Assembly (NCBI GenBank): GCA_016297535.1
Contig: JAEDGL010000015.1
Location: 1 to 26,302 of the forward strand
Length of the DNA: 26,302 bases
Direction of reading: 5' to 3'
From: Clostridia bacterium
GTDB taxonomy: Bacteria; Bacillota; Clostridia; Christensenellales; Aristaeellaceae
The position numbers and the translations under genes were made by a program. Shown piece by piece: positions 1 through 8,453 of this stretch (positions are counted from its first letter, which is position 1; every line of letters begins with the position of its first letter). Under the pieces are notes generated by a model. That model was not told the DNA's origin, did no database searches, and saw only the letters and a list, made by a program, of their open reading frames with translations.

Positions 1-239
1 TATTATACCAGCTATTGGCGCTCGTGCATATCACGAATTAATCAGTGTTTCCCTAGATACAAATCACACCGTGATCCACCTCATGCCATCTTTCAAGAGA
101 AAATAACATAGAACATCTTTGGCGTATATAGTATTGCATAAAACTTTCTTGTTGGAGCGGATGACAATGAAAATGCTCTCGCATTCCAACAAATGCGTAG
201 GCAAATAGATTGGCAAATGCCTTCATAAATTCCATCAGC
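1..239. other. Left-edge stretch with no recognised gene
   Basis: This stretch lies downstream of the minus-strand PHP gene. A minus-strand reading frame of about 60 codons runs through it (roughly 53-235). It shows no family I recognise and no clear ribosome binding site, and it may be a chance frame or the remnant of a gene. I see no terminator with a T-run for the PHP operon here. Confidence 0.4.
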
Positions 240-1025
240 CTATGGTATTGCAAAAAGCTCATTAACATCCCAATGGATCGGCTGTTCATGAATATCCAGA
301 AATTCATACGGACGCTCAAGCGGCAAAGGCTGCCCGCAGCAGTCATCATTTCCTGTTCTCACGCCAAAGGGGCGTTTTTCACGAATGGCACGGATGTAGC
401 TGTAAAGATCATCCCAGGGTTCCTCGAATACAACCCCGTATAATTCTCTGTTTCTGCCAATCCAGTGCATATCCGTACCGGCGGTAATGGGATAGCCGTA
501 TTTTTTGGCGAATGCGGCGCCGTACACATCAGCCGGGGCCTTGTTGCTGCTGTTAAAGGCTTCTACAGCATGAACACAGGTGTTCAGGGTAATCTTGCGC
601 ACATAATCACGCACACGGAAGGGATGCGCAAGCACAATACAGCCGCCTATGGCGTTGATCTGGTCATACCACTGTCTGCGCGTCCATGAAGGCGCATCCG
701 GATGGTCGAGAAGCCACTGCTTATCAGGCCCATAAATCAGGCATTCATCATTGGCAAACTGCTGCTCGATACCAAAATACACCTTGAACCCTCGGCGGAT
801 TCCTTCATCCAACGCCTCTTCGTAGCCGCGGCAATATGCATCCACCTGATCTTTCCATGGCGCGTTCCGGTCCGGCACATAGCTGGTGTTCCCGGCGAAG
901 TGATCCGTTACAACAATACCATCATATCCCTGATCCATGTAAAAGGGGATGTATTCCCTTGCAGGCGTTTGACCGCAAAGGCTGCTTTCATCCGTATGCA
1001 GATGTACCTCGTAGATGTATGACAT
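240..1025 (-). CDS. PHP-domain phosphoesterase
   Basis: A 261-residue cytoplasmic protein of the PHP superfamily, whose metal-dependent members hydrolyse phosphate esters. Visible motifs, in order: HLH at residues 8-10 with D12, TDH at 40-42, GIE with E87, AHP with H134, and TDMH with D185 and H187. These are the usual PHP metal ligands, so an active enzyme is likely. There is no signal peptide or membrane segment. A strong ribosome binding site (GGAGGCAAGGG) precedes the ATG. It is the last gene of the minus-strand operon, 42 bp after a GDPD-like gene. That suggests a role in phosphodiester or phosphomonoester breakdown in the same pathway. The substrate cannot be read from the sequence; histidinol-phosphatase-like or nucleotide-like activities are alternatives. 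Confidence 0.85.
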   Translation of the reverse strand: MSYIYEVHLHTDESSLCGQTPAREYIPFYMDQGYDGIVVTDHFAGNTSYVPDRNAPWKDQVDAYCRGYEEALDEGIRRGFKVYFGIEQQFANDECLIYGPDKQWLLDHPDAPSWTRRQWYDQINAIGGCIVLAHPFRVRDYVRKITLNTCVHAVEAFNSSNKAPADVYGAAFAKKYGYPITAGTDMHWIGRNRELYGVVFEEPWDDLYSYIRAIREKRPFGVRTGNDDCCGQPLPLERPYEFLDIHEQPIHWDVNELFAIP

Positions 1026-1067
1026 GTTTGTTCCCTTGCCTCCGTTGCTGCAGGCGTACCTTTTGTA

Positions 1068-1883
1068 TTACAGCACCTTTACCTTTTTGTGATAACCGTG
1101 GAGCATGTACTGACGCAGCATGCCGGGCCAGTCGGTCTGGATCATATCCACGCCGCGGTCGATCAGCCAGCCCCAGCCTTCATCGGGCTTGCCGGCTACG
1201 GAAATATCATCGTTGTGTCCAGCAGCATGCACCGTCTTGTAGTTGAACACAATGGCGTTGTACCACACCTTCAAGCCCATCTTATGCATTTTTTCGATGT
1301 ATTCAGGCTGGGCGATCTGTGCTTCCTCATGGTTGAAGAGGGATTCCGTGCCCAAATAGCGCAGATTGCGCTTGAGCAGCATTTCGGAAACCTTATCCTC
1401 GTTGCGGGCGAAAATCATATAAGGCAGATCGGGCGCTACATCTTCCACGCACTTGAACCATTCTTCCTTTGCTTCCGTTTTCACCAGCACCTGATCCTGC
1501 ATTTTGTGCCTGCGCACAGCAGCGGCAATTTCGGCGGGGCAATCCGGGAACTTGTCGATGTTCACGATGCAGCGGTCTTTCAGCTGTTCCAAGGTTTCAT
1601 CCAGCGTGCTTACGCCAAGCTCGGTAACGGCGGAATCGTAGTTGTAGAAGCGCAGCTTGCGCACCTCGTCAGCGGTCATTTCGCTGATCAGGCGCTCACT
1701 GTGCAAAAAAACGGGCTCTGTGCGAGGATGGAACGTGAACAGTTCGCCGTCCAGGCTCTTGCTTACGTCAATTTCAACAATATCAGTGCCCTGCGCCAAA
1801 GCGGCCTCATAGGCAACCCATGTATTACAGGGAATGTTACCGGAAGAAGCGCCTCGATGCGCAGCAATCAGGGGCATTTTCAT
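1068..1883 (-). CDS. GDPD-like (glycerophosphodiester phosphodiesterase family) protein, PCNT variant
   Basis: A 271-residue protein with a GDPD TIM-barrel pattern. I chose the ATG at 1883 because AAGGAGGAAA lies just upstream; a longer 288-residue reading has no such site. The catalytic His-Arg are present (H9, R10), as are the ExD metal pair (E37, D39) and the second histidine (H52). However, the metal-binding Glu of the family PENT motif is Cys (PCNT, C19), and the usual HD is HP. A C-terminal block, DEGWGWLIDRG followed by IQTDWP, is shared with the paralogue at 5513-6343. It has no signal peptide, unlike the canonical GDPD at 16302-17327. It sits 71 bp after the second permease gene, so it probably acts on something that ABC transporter brings in. 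It may have altered metal use or a different phosphodiester or glycoside substrate. Confidence 0.85.
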   Translation of the reverse strand: MKMPLIAAHRGASSGNIPCNTWVAYEAALAQGTDIVEIDVSKSLDGELFTFHPRTEPVFLHSERLISEMTADEVRKLRFYNYDSAVTELGVSTLDETLEQLKDRCIVNIDKFPDCPAEIAAAVRRHKMQDQVLVKTEAKEEWFKCVEDVAPDLPYMIFARNEDKVSEMLLKRNLRYLGTESLFNHEEAQIAQPEYIEKMHKMGLKVWYNAIVFNYKTVHAAGHNDDISVAGKPDEGWGWLIDRGVDMIQTDWPGMLRQYMLHGYHKKVKVL

Positions 1884-1954
1884 AATAATATTTCCTCCTT
1901 GTTGTATGATGCAGACTCCGAGGCTGTAACGCACTCGGAGTCTGATAGGTTTGA

Positions 1955-2842
1955 TCAGCCTTTGATGGAGCCCATCATGATGCCCTTCTCGAAGAACTTC
2001 TGGATCATGGGATAGATGACCAGCAGCGGAACAGCGGAGATCACGATGATGGCATACTTGAGGGATTCGTAGAGCAGCAGAGTGTTGGCGTCGTCCACGC
2101 CGTAGGTTTCGGCCATGTCGCCCATCTGGCTCATGATCAGGATCTGGCGCAGAAGCACCTGCAGAGGCATCATTTCGCGCTTGCGCAGGTACATCATGGC
2201 GTCAAAGTAGCTGTTCCAGTGGCCAACGAAGTAGTACAGGGTGATAACGATCAGAATGCTCTTGCTCAGCGGCAGGATGATATCCAGCATGGTGCGGAAA
2301 GGCGAACAGCCGTCAATGGAGGCTGCCTCGCGCAGTTCGGCCGGTATGGACTGGGTAAAGTAGTTGCGCATAATGAGCATGTTGGTGGCATTGATGGCGC
2401 CGGGCAGCAGCACGGACCATACCGTATCCAGCAGGCCGAGGGAGCGGATATTCAGGTAGGAGGGAATCATGCCGCCGGAGAAGAACATGGTGAAGGTGAT
2501 GAGGAAGGTAACGAAGTTTTTGCCCTTCAGATCCGGCATAGACAGCGGATATGCGGCGCAAATGGTAAGCAGCAGGTTGATTACGGTACCGCTGGTGGCA
2601 TAAATGATAGTGTTCTTGTAGCCATTGATGATGTCCGCGCTGGCGAACACACGGCGGTAGCTGTTCACGTTCAGCCCCACAGGCCAAAGCACCACTTCGC
2701 CGCTCAGAATCTTGAGCGGTTCAGACAAAGAGGCAGCCAGCACGTACAGCAGCGGATAGAGCGTAACACACGCAATGAGAATGGCAATGCCGTTGATGCA
2801 CCACTGGAAAATGCGGTCGCCGCGGGTTACACGTTTATTCAT
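1955..2842 (-). CDS. Carbohydrate ABC transporter permease (LplC/MalG type)
   Basis: A 295-residue integral membrane subunit of a CUT1-type sugar importer. It has about six hydrophobic segments, the first at roughly residues 14-37. The cytoplasmic EAA loop that contacts the ATPase is at 182-190 (EAASIDGCS), with Cys where Ala is usual after DG. The C-terminus ends in GIMMGSIKG, typical of LplC-type permeases (the plus-strand partner ends GIMLGSVKG). The start has a clear AAAGGAGGA site. The gene lies 17 bp after the LplB-type permease and works with it as a heterodimer. No ATPase gene is present, so a shared MsmX/MsmK-type ATPase elsewhere is expected. Confidence 0.93.
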   Translation of the reverse strand: MNKRVTRGDRIFQWCINGIAILIACVTLYPLLYVLAASLSEPLKILSGEVVLWPVGLNVNSYRRVFASADIINGYKNTIIYATSGTVINLLLTICAAYPLSMPDLKGKNFVTFLITFTMFFSGGMIPSYLNIRSLGLLDTVWSVLLPGAINATNMLIMRNYFTQSIPAELREAASIDGCSPFRTMLDIILPLSKSILIVITLYYFVGHWNSYFDAMMYLRKREMMPLQVLLRQILIMSQMGDMAETYGVDDANTLLLYESLKYAIIVISAVPLLVIYPMIQKFFEKGIMMGSIKG

Positions 2843-2859
2843 GAATGCTCCTCCTTTCC

Positions 2860-3780
2860 TTAGAACAGGCTGGTTTCGGACACGCGCTTGGAGATGCCGT
2901 TCACCAGCATAAGCATGGCGAAGCTGACTACGGAGTTAAACAGGCCAATGGCCGTTGCATAGTCGTAGTCCATCTTTTCCAGACCGATCTTGTAGGTATA
3001 GGTGGAGATGACCTCGGATACGCTCAGGTTCAGGTCATTCTGCATGGCATACGCTTTTTCAAAGCCAACGTTCAGCACCTTGCCGCTTTCCAGGATCAGC
3101 ATGATCACGATGGTGGGAATGATGCTGGGAAGGGTGATCTTGATCAACTGCTGCCAACGGTTGGCGCCGTCCACTTCGGCAGCCTCGTAGAGGCTTACGT
3201 CAATGGCGGCCAGAGCAGAGATAAAGATGATGGCGTTCCAGCCGCAATCCTTCCAGATGGCGGAGATAATGTACATTGTACGGAAGTACTTTGCACGGCC
3301 CATCAGATACAGCGGTTCCTCCCATATGCCAAGCCGTACCATGACAGAGTTGATAATACCTGTTGACGGCGAGCACATGGACATCATCATACCAACCACA
3401 ACGATGGTGGATACGAAGTGAGGGGCATAGGTGATGGTTTTGATGGTGTTCTTAAAACGGTTGTTCTTGATTTCGTTGATGAGCAGAGCCAGAATGATGG
3501 GGAACGGGAAGCAGAAAATAATGCTCAGGAAACCGATCACAAGGGTGTTCCAGATCATGGTAAAGGACTGGGACGAGGAGAAGAAACGGTCGAAGTTCTT
3601 CAGGCCGATCCACGGGCTGCCCCAGATACCTTTGTTAAACTTGAAGTTGCGGAAAGCGATCTGTGCGCCAGCCATCGGCACATACTTAAAAATGAAATAA
3701 TAGGCGATCACCGGAATCAGCAACAGATAGAGCTGCCAATACTTGGTGAGCGATTTTTTCCATGCTCTTTTCCAGTTCAT
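2860..3780 (-). CDS. Carbohydrate ABC transporter permease (LplB/MalF type)
   Basis: A 306-residue integral membrane protein. Family hallmarks are a first transmembrane segment near 14-32, the FRNFKFNKGIWGSPWIGLKNF region at about 43-63 (common in LplB-like permeases), and the EAA loop EAAEVDGA at 199-206. An AGGAGG site precedes the ATG. It is co-transcribed with the LplC-type permease and lies 101 bp after the binding-protein gene. That gap contains a strong stem-loop (3825-3854), which could lower permease expression relative to the binding protein. The ligand is unknown; LplABC-type systems carry complex oligosaccharides or sugar derivatives. Confidence 0.93.
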   Translation of the reverse strand: MNWKRAWKKSLTKYWQLYLLLIPVIAYYFIFKYVPMAGAQIAFRNFKFNKGIWGSPWIGLKNFDRFFSSSQSFTMIWNTLVIGFLSIIFCFPFPIILALLINEIKNNRFKNTIKTITYAPHFVSTIVVVGMMMSMCSPSTGIINSVMVRLGIWEEPLYLMGRAKYFRTMYIISAIWKDCGWNAIIFISALAAIDVSLYEAAEVDGANRWQQLIKITLPSIIPTIVIMLILESGKVLNVGFEKAYAMQNDLNLSVSEVISTYTYKIGLEKMDYDYATAIGLFNSVVSFAMLMLVNGISKRVSETSLF

Positions 3781-3824
3781 ATGAGTTCCTCCTATGTGCG
3801 AGGGCTGAATGCAGCTTTAGAATA

Positions 3825-3854
3825 GGGAGAATCGTACCGAAGCACGATTCTCCC
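3825..3854 (-). promoter_or_regulatory. Intercistronic stem-loop between binding protein and permease
   Basis: A perfect 11-bp inverted repeat (GGGAGAATCGT at 3825-3835 and ACGATTCTCCC at 3844-3854). On the transcribed minus strand it can extend with a G-T pair to a loop closed as C(TTCG)G, a very stable tetraloop. It is not followed by a T-run. It therefore looks more like an mRNA-stabilising or attenuating hairpin that separates an abundant binding protein from its permeases than a full terminator. Confidence 0.75.
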
Positions 3855-3881
3855 CTTGCAGACATATGCCTGCGGAATGGA

Positions 3882-5447
3882 TTAGAAGGCGCCGCCTTCG
3901 TAGATACGTTCAACAGCAGTCTGGTAAGCACCCAGCAGCTCGTCAGCGCCCATGCTGTTCACATTGGCAACGAAATCGTTCCAGGTGTCATCGTTCAGCT
4001 CAACTTCACCGGCAACAGCCTGAGCGAAGAAGTTGTTGATGAAGGACTTGATGTCGGATTCGACGGTGGAAACCACCTCGTTCTCTTCCTCGGTCCAGGC
4101 GAAGATGGGCCACACGGTGGGAATGGTGTAGTTGATCATGCTCTTCGCGGTAGCAGCGGGTTCATCGCTGTACTCGCCGCCCCACATATCAGAGTAGAAG
4201 GCAGCAGGCACGCGGCCGCCGGGCCACATGGCGAACAGAGAGATGAAAGCGTCCTGAGACATATCGTCGGTGCGGCGGGCAGCGCAAGCGTCGGTCCAGT
4301 AGCCCTTGCCGTCTTCCTTGATTTCCCAGTCGATACCTTCCTGACCAACCAGCATGAAGCGGCTGCCCTCGAGGCCGTAGAAGTAGTCAACCCACTGCAC
4401 AGCCAGCGCGGGATTTTCGCAAGCGGTGGTTACGCAGAAGTTGCCGGTGGAGTGCAGGTTGGAACGAACGTCGTTGAAGTAGCCGGTGCCATCGGGGCCC
4501 AGCAGGGGCTTCTTGAGGCCAACGTAATCGTTGATCTTCTCGTTGGAGATCATGGAAGCGGTGGTGTGCAGCACGATGCCCAGAGCATCAGAGGTGGCCA
4601 GAGCGCCGGCATTGTTGGTGCCGTTGGTGAACAGCTCCTGGTCCAGCAGCTTTTCGCTGTACAGCTTGTTCAGGTAAACCAGCATTTCGCGGGCTTCGTC
4701 GGCGATGCCCCAAATGCGCAGCTCGTTGGTTTCGGGATCAACGTCCACAACGTTGTGATGGTTGCCGCGGTTGCGCAGGTTGTAAGCGCCGCCGATAATC
4801 TTGTACAGGGTGTCGGCAGTACCTACCAGAGGCACCTCGTCAGCTTCGCCGTTGCCGTTCATGTCGCCGTCGCGGATGGCAACCAGCAGGTTGTACAGGT
4901 CATCCAGAGTGGTGGGCTGCTCCATGCCGGCCTGCTCCAGAGCGTTCTTGTTGATGAACATCTTGGAGGGCACGCGCATTTCGGGAGCGATAACAGCCTG
5001 GGGCAGGCCGTAGATGGCGCCGTCGGGAGCGGTGATGGACATGCGGATGTCGGGATACTGCTCCATCAGAGCGGTGAAGTTGGGGGCATACTCTTCCAGG
5101 TAGGGAGTCAGGTCAACCAAGAAGCCCTGATCGCCCCACTCATACAGCTGCACGTTGGAGAGGTTGCCGCGGAAGATGACGTCGGGCAGCTCGCCGCCGG
5201 CGATGGTGGCAGCCAGAGTGTTGGCGAACACGCTGGGATCGTAGTTGTCGAACTCAACGTGGATGCCGGTCATTTCCTCGTAGGCCTTCATGTTGTCAAC
5301 ATTGGCAAAGTCCTGACCGGGGAAGAACGCGGGAGTACGGGAGAGGAACGTCATGGTAACGGGTTCCGTGGTGAGGGGGAATTCCGCCAGAGCGGTGCCG
5401 CTGACGAACATCATCGCAACCAGCAGCAGAGCAACAAGCTTCTTCAT
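3882..5447 (-). CDS. Extracellular sugar-binding protein of ABC importer
   Basis: A 521-residue family-1/LplA-like solute-binding protein. It has an N-terminal signal peptide (basic MKK, hydrophobic core to about residue 17, then ALA-E, a signal peptidase I site near residue 21). There is no cysteine in the signal region, so it has no lipobox, unlike most binding proteins of Gram-positive bacteria. Mature features fit the family: YEEMTGIHVEFDNY early, then ELPDVIF, LVDLTPYLEEYAPNF and PTTLDDLYNLLVAIRDGDMNGNGEADEVPL, the last a common loop in LplA-like proteins. The ATG follows AGGAGGTA. It heads the transporter part of the operon, after a GDPD-like gene and before the two permeases. The ligand is unknown; sulfated or phosphodiester-decorated glycans are suggested only by the neighbours. 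Confidence 0.92.
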   Translation of the reverse strand: MKKLVALLLVAMMFVSGTALAEFPLTTEPVTMTFLSRTPAFFPGQDFANVDNMKAYEEMTGIHVEFDNYDPSVFANTLAATIAGGELPDVIFRGNLSNVQLYEWGDQGFLVDLTPYLEEYAPNFTALMEQYPDIRMSITAPDGAIYGLPQAVIAPEMRVPSKMFINKNALEQAGMEQPTTLDDLYNLLVAIRDGDMNGNGEADEVPLVGTADTLYKIIGGAYNLRNRGNHHNVVDVDPETNELRIWGIADEAREMLVYLNKLYSEKLLDQELFTNGTNNAGALATSDALGIVLHTTASMISNEKINDYVGLKKPLLGPDGTGYFNDVRSNLHSTGNFCVTTACENPALAVQWVDYFYGLEGSRFMLVGQEGIDWEIKEDGKGYWTDACAARRTDDMSQDAFISLFAMWPGGRVPAAFYSDMWGGEYSDEPAATAKSMINYTIPTVWPIFAWTEEENEVVSTVESDIKSFINNFFAQAVAGEVELNDDTWNDFVANVNSMGADELLGAYQTAVERIYEGGAF

Positions 5448-5512
5448 TGGGGTACCTCCTGTTTTATTTTTATTTTTACCGGAATCCTCCGGTAAGAATC
5501 AAGGGGGATAGA

Positions 5513-6343
5513 TCACAGGCCGCGCCTGTTCATATAGGTGCGCAGATGCAGCGGCCAGTCGGTCTGGATCAGGTCGTAGCCGCGATCCAGCAGCCAGCCC
5601 CAGCCTTCGTCTTCGCGGCCAACAACGGAAATGTCATCGCTGTGTCCGGCTGCCAGCTGGCGCATGTAGTTGAAAACAATGCTGTTGGCCCAAAGGATGA
5701 GGCCCTTGCTGTGCATATCCTGAATGTATTCCGGCTGGCACAGCTGGGAATCCTCGGTGGCGAAGCACACTTCCGCGCCAACGTAGTTGATCCTGCTGTT
5801 CAAAAGCCAATCCGTGTATTCATCCTTCTCGGTCAGCACGGCCATAAAGGGCAATTCGGGCGCAGTCTGCTCCAGCTCTTCCAGCAAAGGCTGCTTCACA
5901 TCAAACTTGACAAGGCACTGCTCCTGAATGTTATGACGGCGGATGCATTCCGCAATCGGCCCCATATTGAGCACAAACTTATCTACATTGATGTAGCAGC
6001 GGCCTTTCAGATGTTCAAACACCTCATCAAGCGTATAAATGGGATGGGTGGTCTTCACCAGATCCTCGTTATAGAAACGCAGATGGCGAATGTGATCGTC
6101 CGTCAGGTTGCAGAGGCGGTCGCGGATCTGCAGATGCGGGAACTCGTTGCCGCCATGGAAGCAGTACAGGGTGCCGTCCAGGCTGCGTTCCACATCCAGC
6201 TCGATCATATCCGCACCGTCGTTGATGGCGGCGTCAAAGGAAGCCAGCGTGTTGCAGGGAATGTTGCCAGTATTGCTTCCGCGATGCGCCACAATCATCG
6301 TGCGGCTGCGGGCATCCTTGAGAAAATCAAATTTCTTTTCCAT
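5513..6343 (-). CDS. GDPD-like (glycerophosphodiester phosphodiesterase family) protein, PCNT variant, paralogue
   Basis: A 276-residue protein clearly related to the one at 1068-1883. HRG is at residues 20-22, PCNT at 29-32 (Cys30 replacing the family Glu), ELD at 48-50 and H63 in FHGG in place of the usual HD. The shared C-terminal block is HSDDIS, DEGWGWLLDRG and IQTDWP. There is no signal peptide. The start is preceded by AAGGAAG. It is the first gene of a likely six-gene operon (this gene, binding protein, two permeases, GDPD-like, PHP), with its own promoter at 6416-6444. Two copies flanking one transporter suggest two linkages or two steps in handling the same imported compound. Whether it is a true phosphodiesterase is uncertain. 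Confidence 0.85.
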   Translation of the reverse strand: MEKKFDFLKDARSRTMIVAHRGSNTGNIPCNTLASFDAAINDGADMIELDVERSLDGTLYCFHGGNEFPHLQIRDRLCNLTDDHIRHLRFYNEDLVKTTHPIYTLDEVFEHLKGRCYINVDKFVLNMGPIAECIRRHNIQEQCLVKFDVKQPLLEELEQTAPELPFMAVLTEKDEYTDWLLNSRINYVGAEVCFATEDSQLCQPEYIQDMHSKGLILWANSIVFNYMRQLAAGHSDDISVVGREDEGWGWLLDRGYDLIQTDWPLHLRTYMNRRGL

Positions 6344-6415
6344 AAACCAAACGACTTCCTTCCGTAAGGTTTCATCGGCAGAGCCGCTTTGATGTACGCC
6401 TGATCTGATTTGTTT

Positions 6416-6444
6416 ATTTTAGCATGCTTTGCACAAAATCGCAA
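6416..6444 (-). promoter_or_regulatory. Sigma-A-type promoter of the GDPD-like/ABC/PHP operon with embedded operator-like motif
   Basis: Read on the minus strand, TTGCGA (6444-6439) and TAAAAT (6421-6416) are separated by exactly 17 bp, good matches to the -35 and -10 consensus. The -10 lies about 73 bp before the start codon at 6343. The spacer contains TTGTGCAAA (6436-6428), which recurs in other upstream regions of this locus and could be a repressor site. Confidence 0.6.
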
Positions 6445-6491
6445 TCCTTTTTCCGCGCAACAGCAAATTTTTGTCCAATAAGGCGGATTAG

Positions 6492-7130
6492 TTACCCCTC
6501 CCCGACAACTTTTGCCAGCTTTTCGGCAATTTCCGGGATGGTGCAAAGGGCGCTCTCCAGCGTGGCCGCGCCGGTGGTGAGCGTAAGCGTACGGAAGCCC
6601 ACTTTTTCGGCAGCCGCTGTGTTCACGGCCATATCATCCACAAACAGGCACTCCTCCGCCTTCAGCCCGTAGCGATCCAGCAGCAGCTGATAAATGGCAG
6701 GGTCGGGCTTGAGCAGCTTTTCCTTGAAGGAAGCCAGTCCGCCCTTTAATTCGTGAAGAATCGCATGGTTCTTCATCATGGTTTCATAATCCATGGGGTT
6801 GGTATTGGAGATGTAGTACAGATTGTATCCCGCCGCCTGCAGCTTGTGCAGCGCAGTCTTCACCGGCTCGGGAATGGTGAGCCATTCGCTGCATTCAAAC
6901 AGAATCCGGCGCAGCAATTCCTTCTTTTCGGGATACATTTCGCAGAGCCGTTCAAAGGTATCCTGCCGGTCGCCATTGCCGATATCCGCATCCTTCCACG
7001 GTTTGCTTTCCCAGATCAGGTTACGCAGCTCCATGGCCTCTTCATCGCTCTGCACATATTTGCGCAGCTGTTCCTCCGGCTTGAAAACCACCAGTACATT
7101 TCCAAAATCAAACACCAGATTTTTCAGCAT
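6492..7130 (-). CDS. HAD-superfamily phosphatase (subclass IA, YihX-like)
   Basis: A 212-residue cytoplasmic HAD hydrolase. Motif I is FDFGN with the nucleophile D8; the usual second Asp at +2 is Gly10, as in YihX-type sugar phosphatases. Motif II is S108-N109, motif III K141-P142, and motif IV D165-D166. A helical cap lies at about residues 17-90. It begins 18 bp after the DUF1343 gene, with a GGGAGC ribosome site, so the two are probably co-transcribed. A role in dephosphorylating a sugar phosphate fits the locus. The substrate is not determinable; YihX itself acts on alpha-glucose-1-phosphate. Confidence 0.85.
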   Translation of the reverse strand: MLKNLVFDFGNVLVVFKPEEQLRKYVQSDEEAMELRNLIWESKPWKDADIGNGDRQDTFERLCEMYPEKKELLRRILFECSEWLTIPEPVKTALHKLQAAGYNLYYISNTNPMDYETMMKNHAILHELKGGLASFKEKLLKPDPAIYQLLLDRYGLKAEECLFVDDMAVNTAAAEKVGFRTLTLTTGAATLESALCTIPEIAEKLAKVVGEG

Positions 7131-7148
7131 TGTACCAGCTCCCTTCGT

Positions 7149-8321
7149 TTATTCATACAGGCTGTATTGAGCCATTTTGGCTTCGAATGCCTTTGCTTCC
7201 TTCTGCCAGCCCGCCAGAATGTCGTCCGCGCTCTTTTCATTCAGGCGCACTTCATCCGTGCCGGTTTCCACATCAATGTGCCAGCGGCCGTTTTCCGGTT
7301 CCTTGAAGCGGAATTCCGATGGGTACAGCGTTTGCAGTGTCCGGATGATTTTGACGCCCAGCTCCACCGGCTTCACGCTCCTGCGGTCCAGCACATGAAT
7401 CTGCACGCCCGCACACACCTCGCCGGGATACTTGAAGAACGTAGGGATGAAATACGCCTCGCTGAAGCGCACGGCAGGCAGATGCAGCGCTTCCAGCGCT
7501 TCCCGCAGCTCAAAGGGGTTGATGTAAGGCGCTCCGAACTGCTCAAACGGACGGGTGGTGCCGCGTGCATCCGTTACGTTGGTGCCTGCAAGCATGCATG
7601 TGCCGCTGTACAGCACAATGGCATTCTGATTGGGCAGGTTGGGGCTCGGGCACACGAACGGCAGCCCGGTATCCTCAAAATACATGCTGCGGTTCCAGTT
7701 TTCCACCGGGATGATGTGCAGATCGCAGTCAAGTTGATATTCCTGCTGATAAAACAGCGCCAGCTCGCCAAGGGTCATGCCGTGGCGGATCGGGATCTGT
7801 GTAAGGCCGATGAACGAAAGGTTTTCCACTCTGTGGCAGTTGCCCTCAACAGCTCCGCCGATGGGATTGGGCCTGTCCAGAACAATGCATTCCTTCTGTG
7901 CCTTTGCGCAGGCTTTCATCACAAAGAACAGCGTGGAGGGATAGGTATAGTAGCGCGAGCCCACGTCCTGAATATCAAACACAATGGCGTCCACCCGATC
8001 CAGCGCCTCCTGTGAGGGCAGATAGAGCGAATTGTGCAGCAGCTTTGAATCCGTAATGCTGCATTCATCCGAAAACAGGCTGTACACCGGCAGACCGGAA
8101 TGCACATCCACATGATTGCTGACATTCACGCCGCCCTGCAGCTCTCCGCGCACGCCATGCTCGGGCGCAAACAGCGTGGTAATATGATACCGTTCCTTCA
8201 GAATCTCAATGCTGGATTGGTAATTGCTTCCGATGCCGGAGGAACTGGTGACCAAGCCGAGTCTTTTGCCGGACAGAATGGATGCAAACGATTCTATCCG
8301 ATCAATGCCGTTGTGTGTCAT
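7149..8321 (-). CDS. DUF1343 family protein (NamZ-like exo-beta-N-acetylmuramidase family, GH171)
   Basis: A 390-residue protein of the DUF1343 family. Its characterised members (NamZ) remove terminal MurNAc from peptidoglycan fragments. Diagnostic features are RLGLVTSSSGIG near 20-31 and the invariant FAPEHGVRGE at 51-60. They continue with SGLPVYSLF, the block containing VDAIVFDIQDVGSRYYTY, LDRPNPIGG, and PNLPN further on. Length matches the family core, but there is no signal peptide, whereas NamZ of Bacillus is secreted. It would therefore act inside the cell on an imported glycan. The neighbouring HAD gene follows after 18 bp. Activity on MurNAc or on another hexosamine is an inference; some members may have other specificities. 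Confidence 0.85.
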   Translation of the reverse strand: MTHNGIDRIESFASILSGKRLGLVTSSSGIGSNYQSSIEILKERYHITTLFAPEHGVRGELQGGVNVSNHVDVHSGLPVYSLFSDECSITDSKLLHNSLYLPSQEALDRVDAIVFDIQDVGSRYYTYPSTLFFVMKACAKAQKECIVLDRPNPIGGAVEGNCHRVENLSFIGLTQIPIRHGMTLGELALFYQQEYQLDCDLHIIPVENWNRSMYFEDTGLPFVCPSPNLPNQNAIVLYSGTCMLAGTNVTDARGTTRPFEQFGAPYINPFELREALEALHLPAVRFSEAYFIPTFFKYPGEVCAGVQIHVLDRRSVKPVELGVKIIRTLQTLYPSEFRFKEPENGRWHIDVETGTDEVRLNEKSADDILAGWQKEAKAFEAKMAQYSLYE

Positions 8322-8374
8322 GTTTCTTTTCTCCTTCGTGGTTTTCCAGGAAGGACTCCTTTTCTTCTGAATCT

Positions 8375-8383
8375 ATTATATCA
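8375..8383 (-). promoter_or_regulatory. Extended -10 promoter for the DUF1343-HAD unit
   Basis: On the minus strand TGATATAAT is a perfect TATAAT with the TGn extension, about 54 bp before the start codon at 8321. No good -35 hexamer is found at 16-18 bp, which is tolerated in extended -10 promoters. An ATTGTGCAAA motif lies upstream at 8431-8440. Confidence 0.55.
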
Positions 8384-8453
8384 GAGCATTTGCCGGCTGA
8401 ACATTTCAAAATCGTCAAATCGGATGAACAATTGTGCAAAAAGTGCTGACGCT

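Noticed and set aside
150..170. Possible attachment-site copy of the tRNA 3' end
   Set aside because: Only TGGAGCGG matches the tRNA-Gly end (26249-26256) before the sequences diverge, too short to mean anything.
3762..5495. A 577-codon plus-strand open frame
   Set aside because: It is antisense to the first binding protein, whose signal peptide and family blocks are unmistakable.
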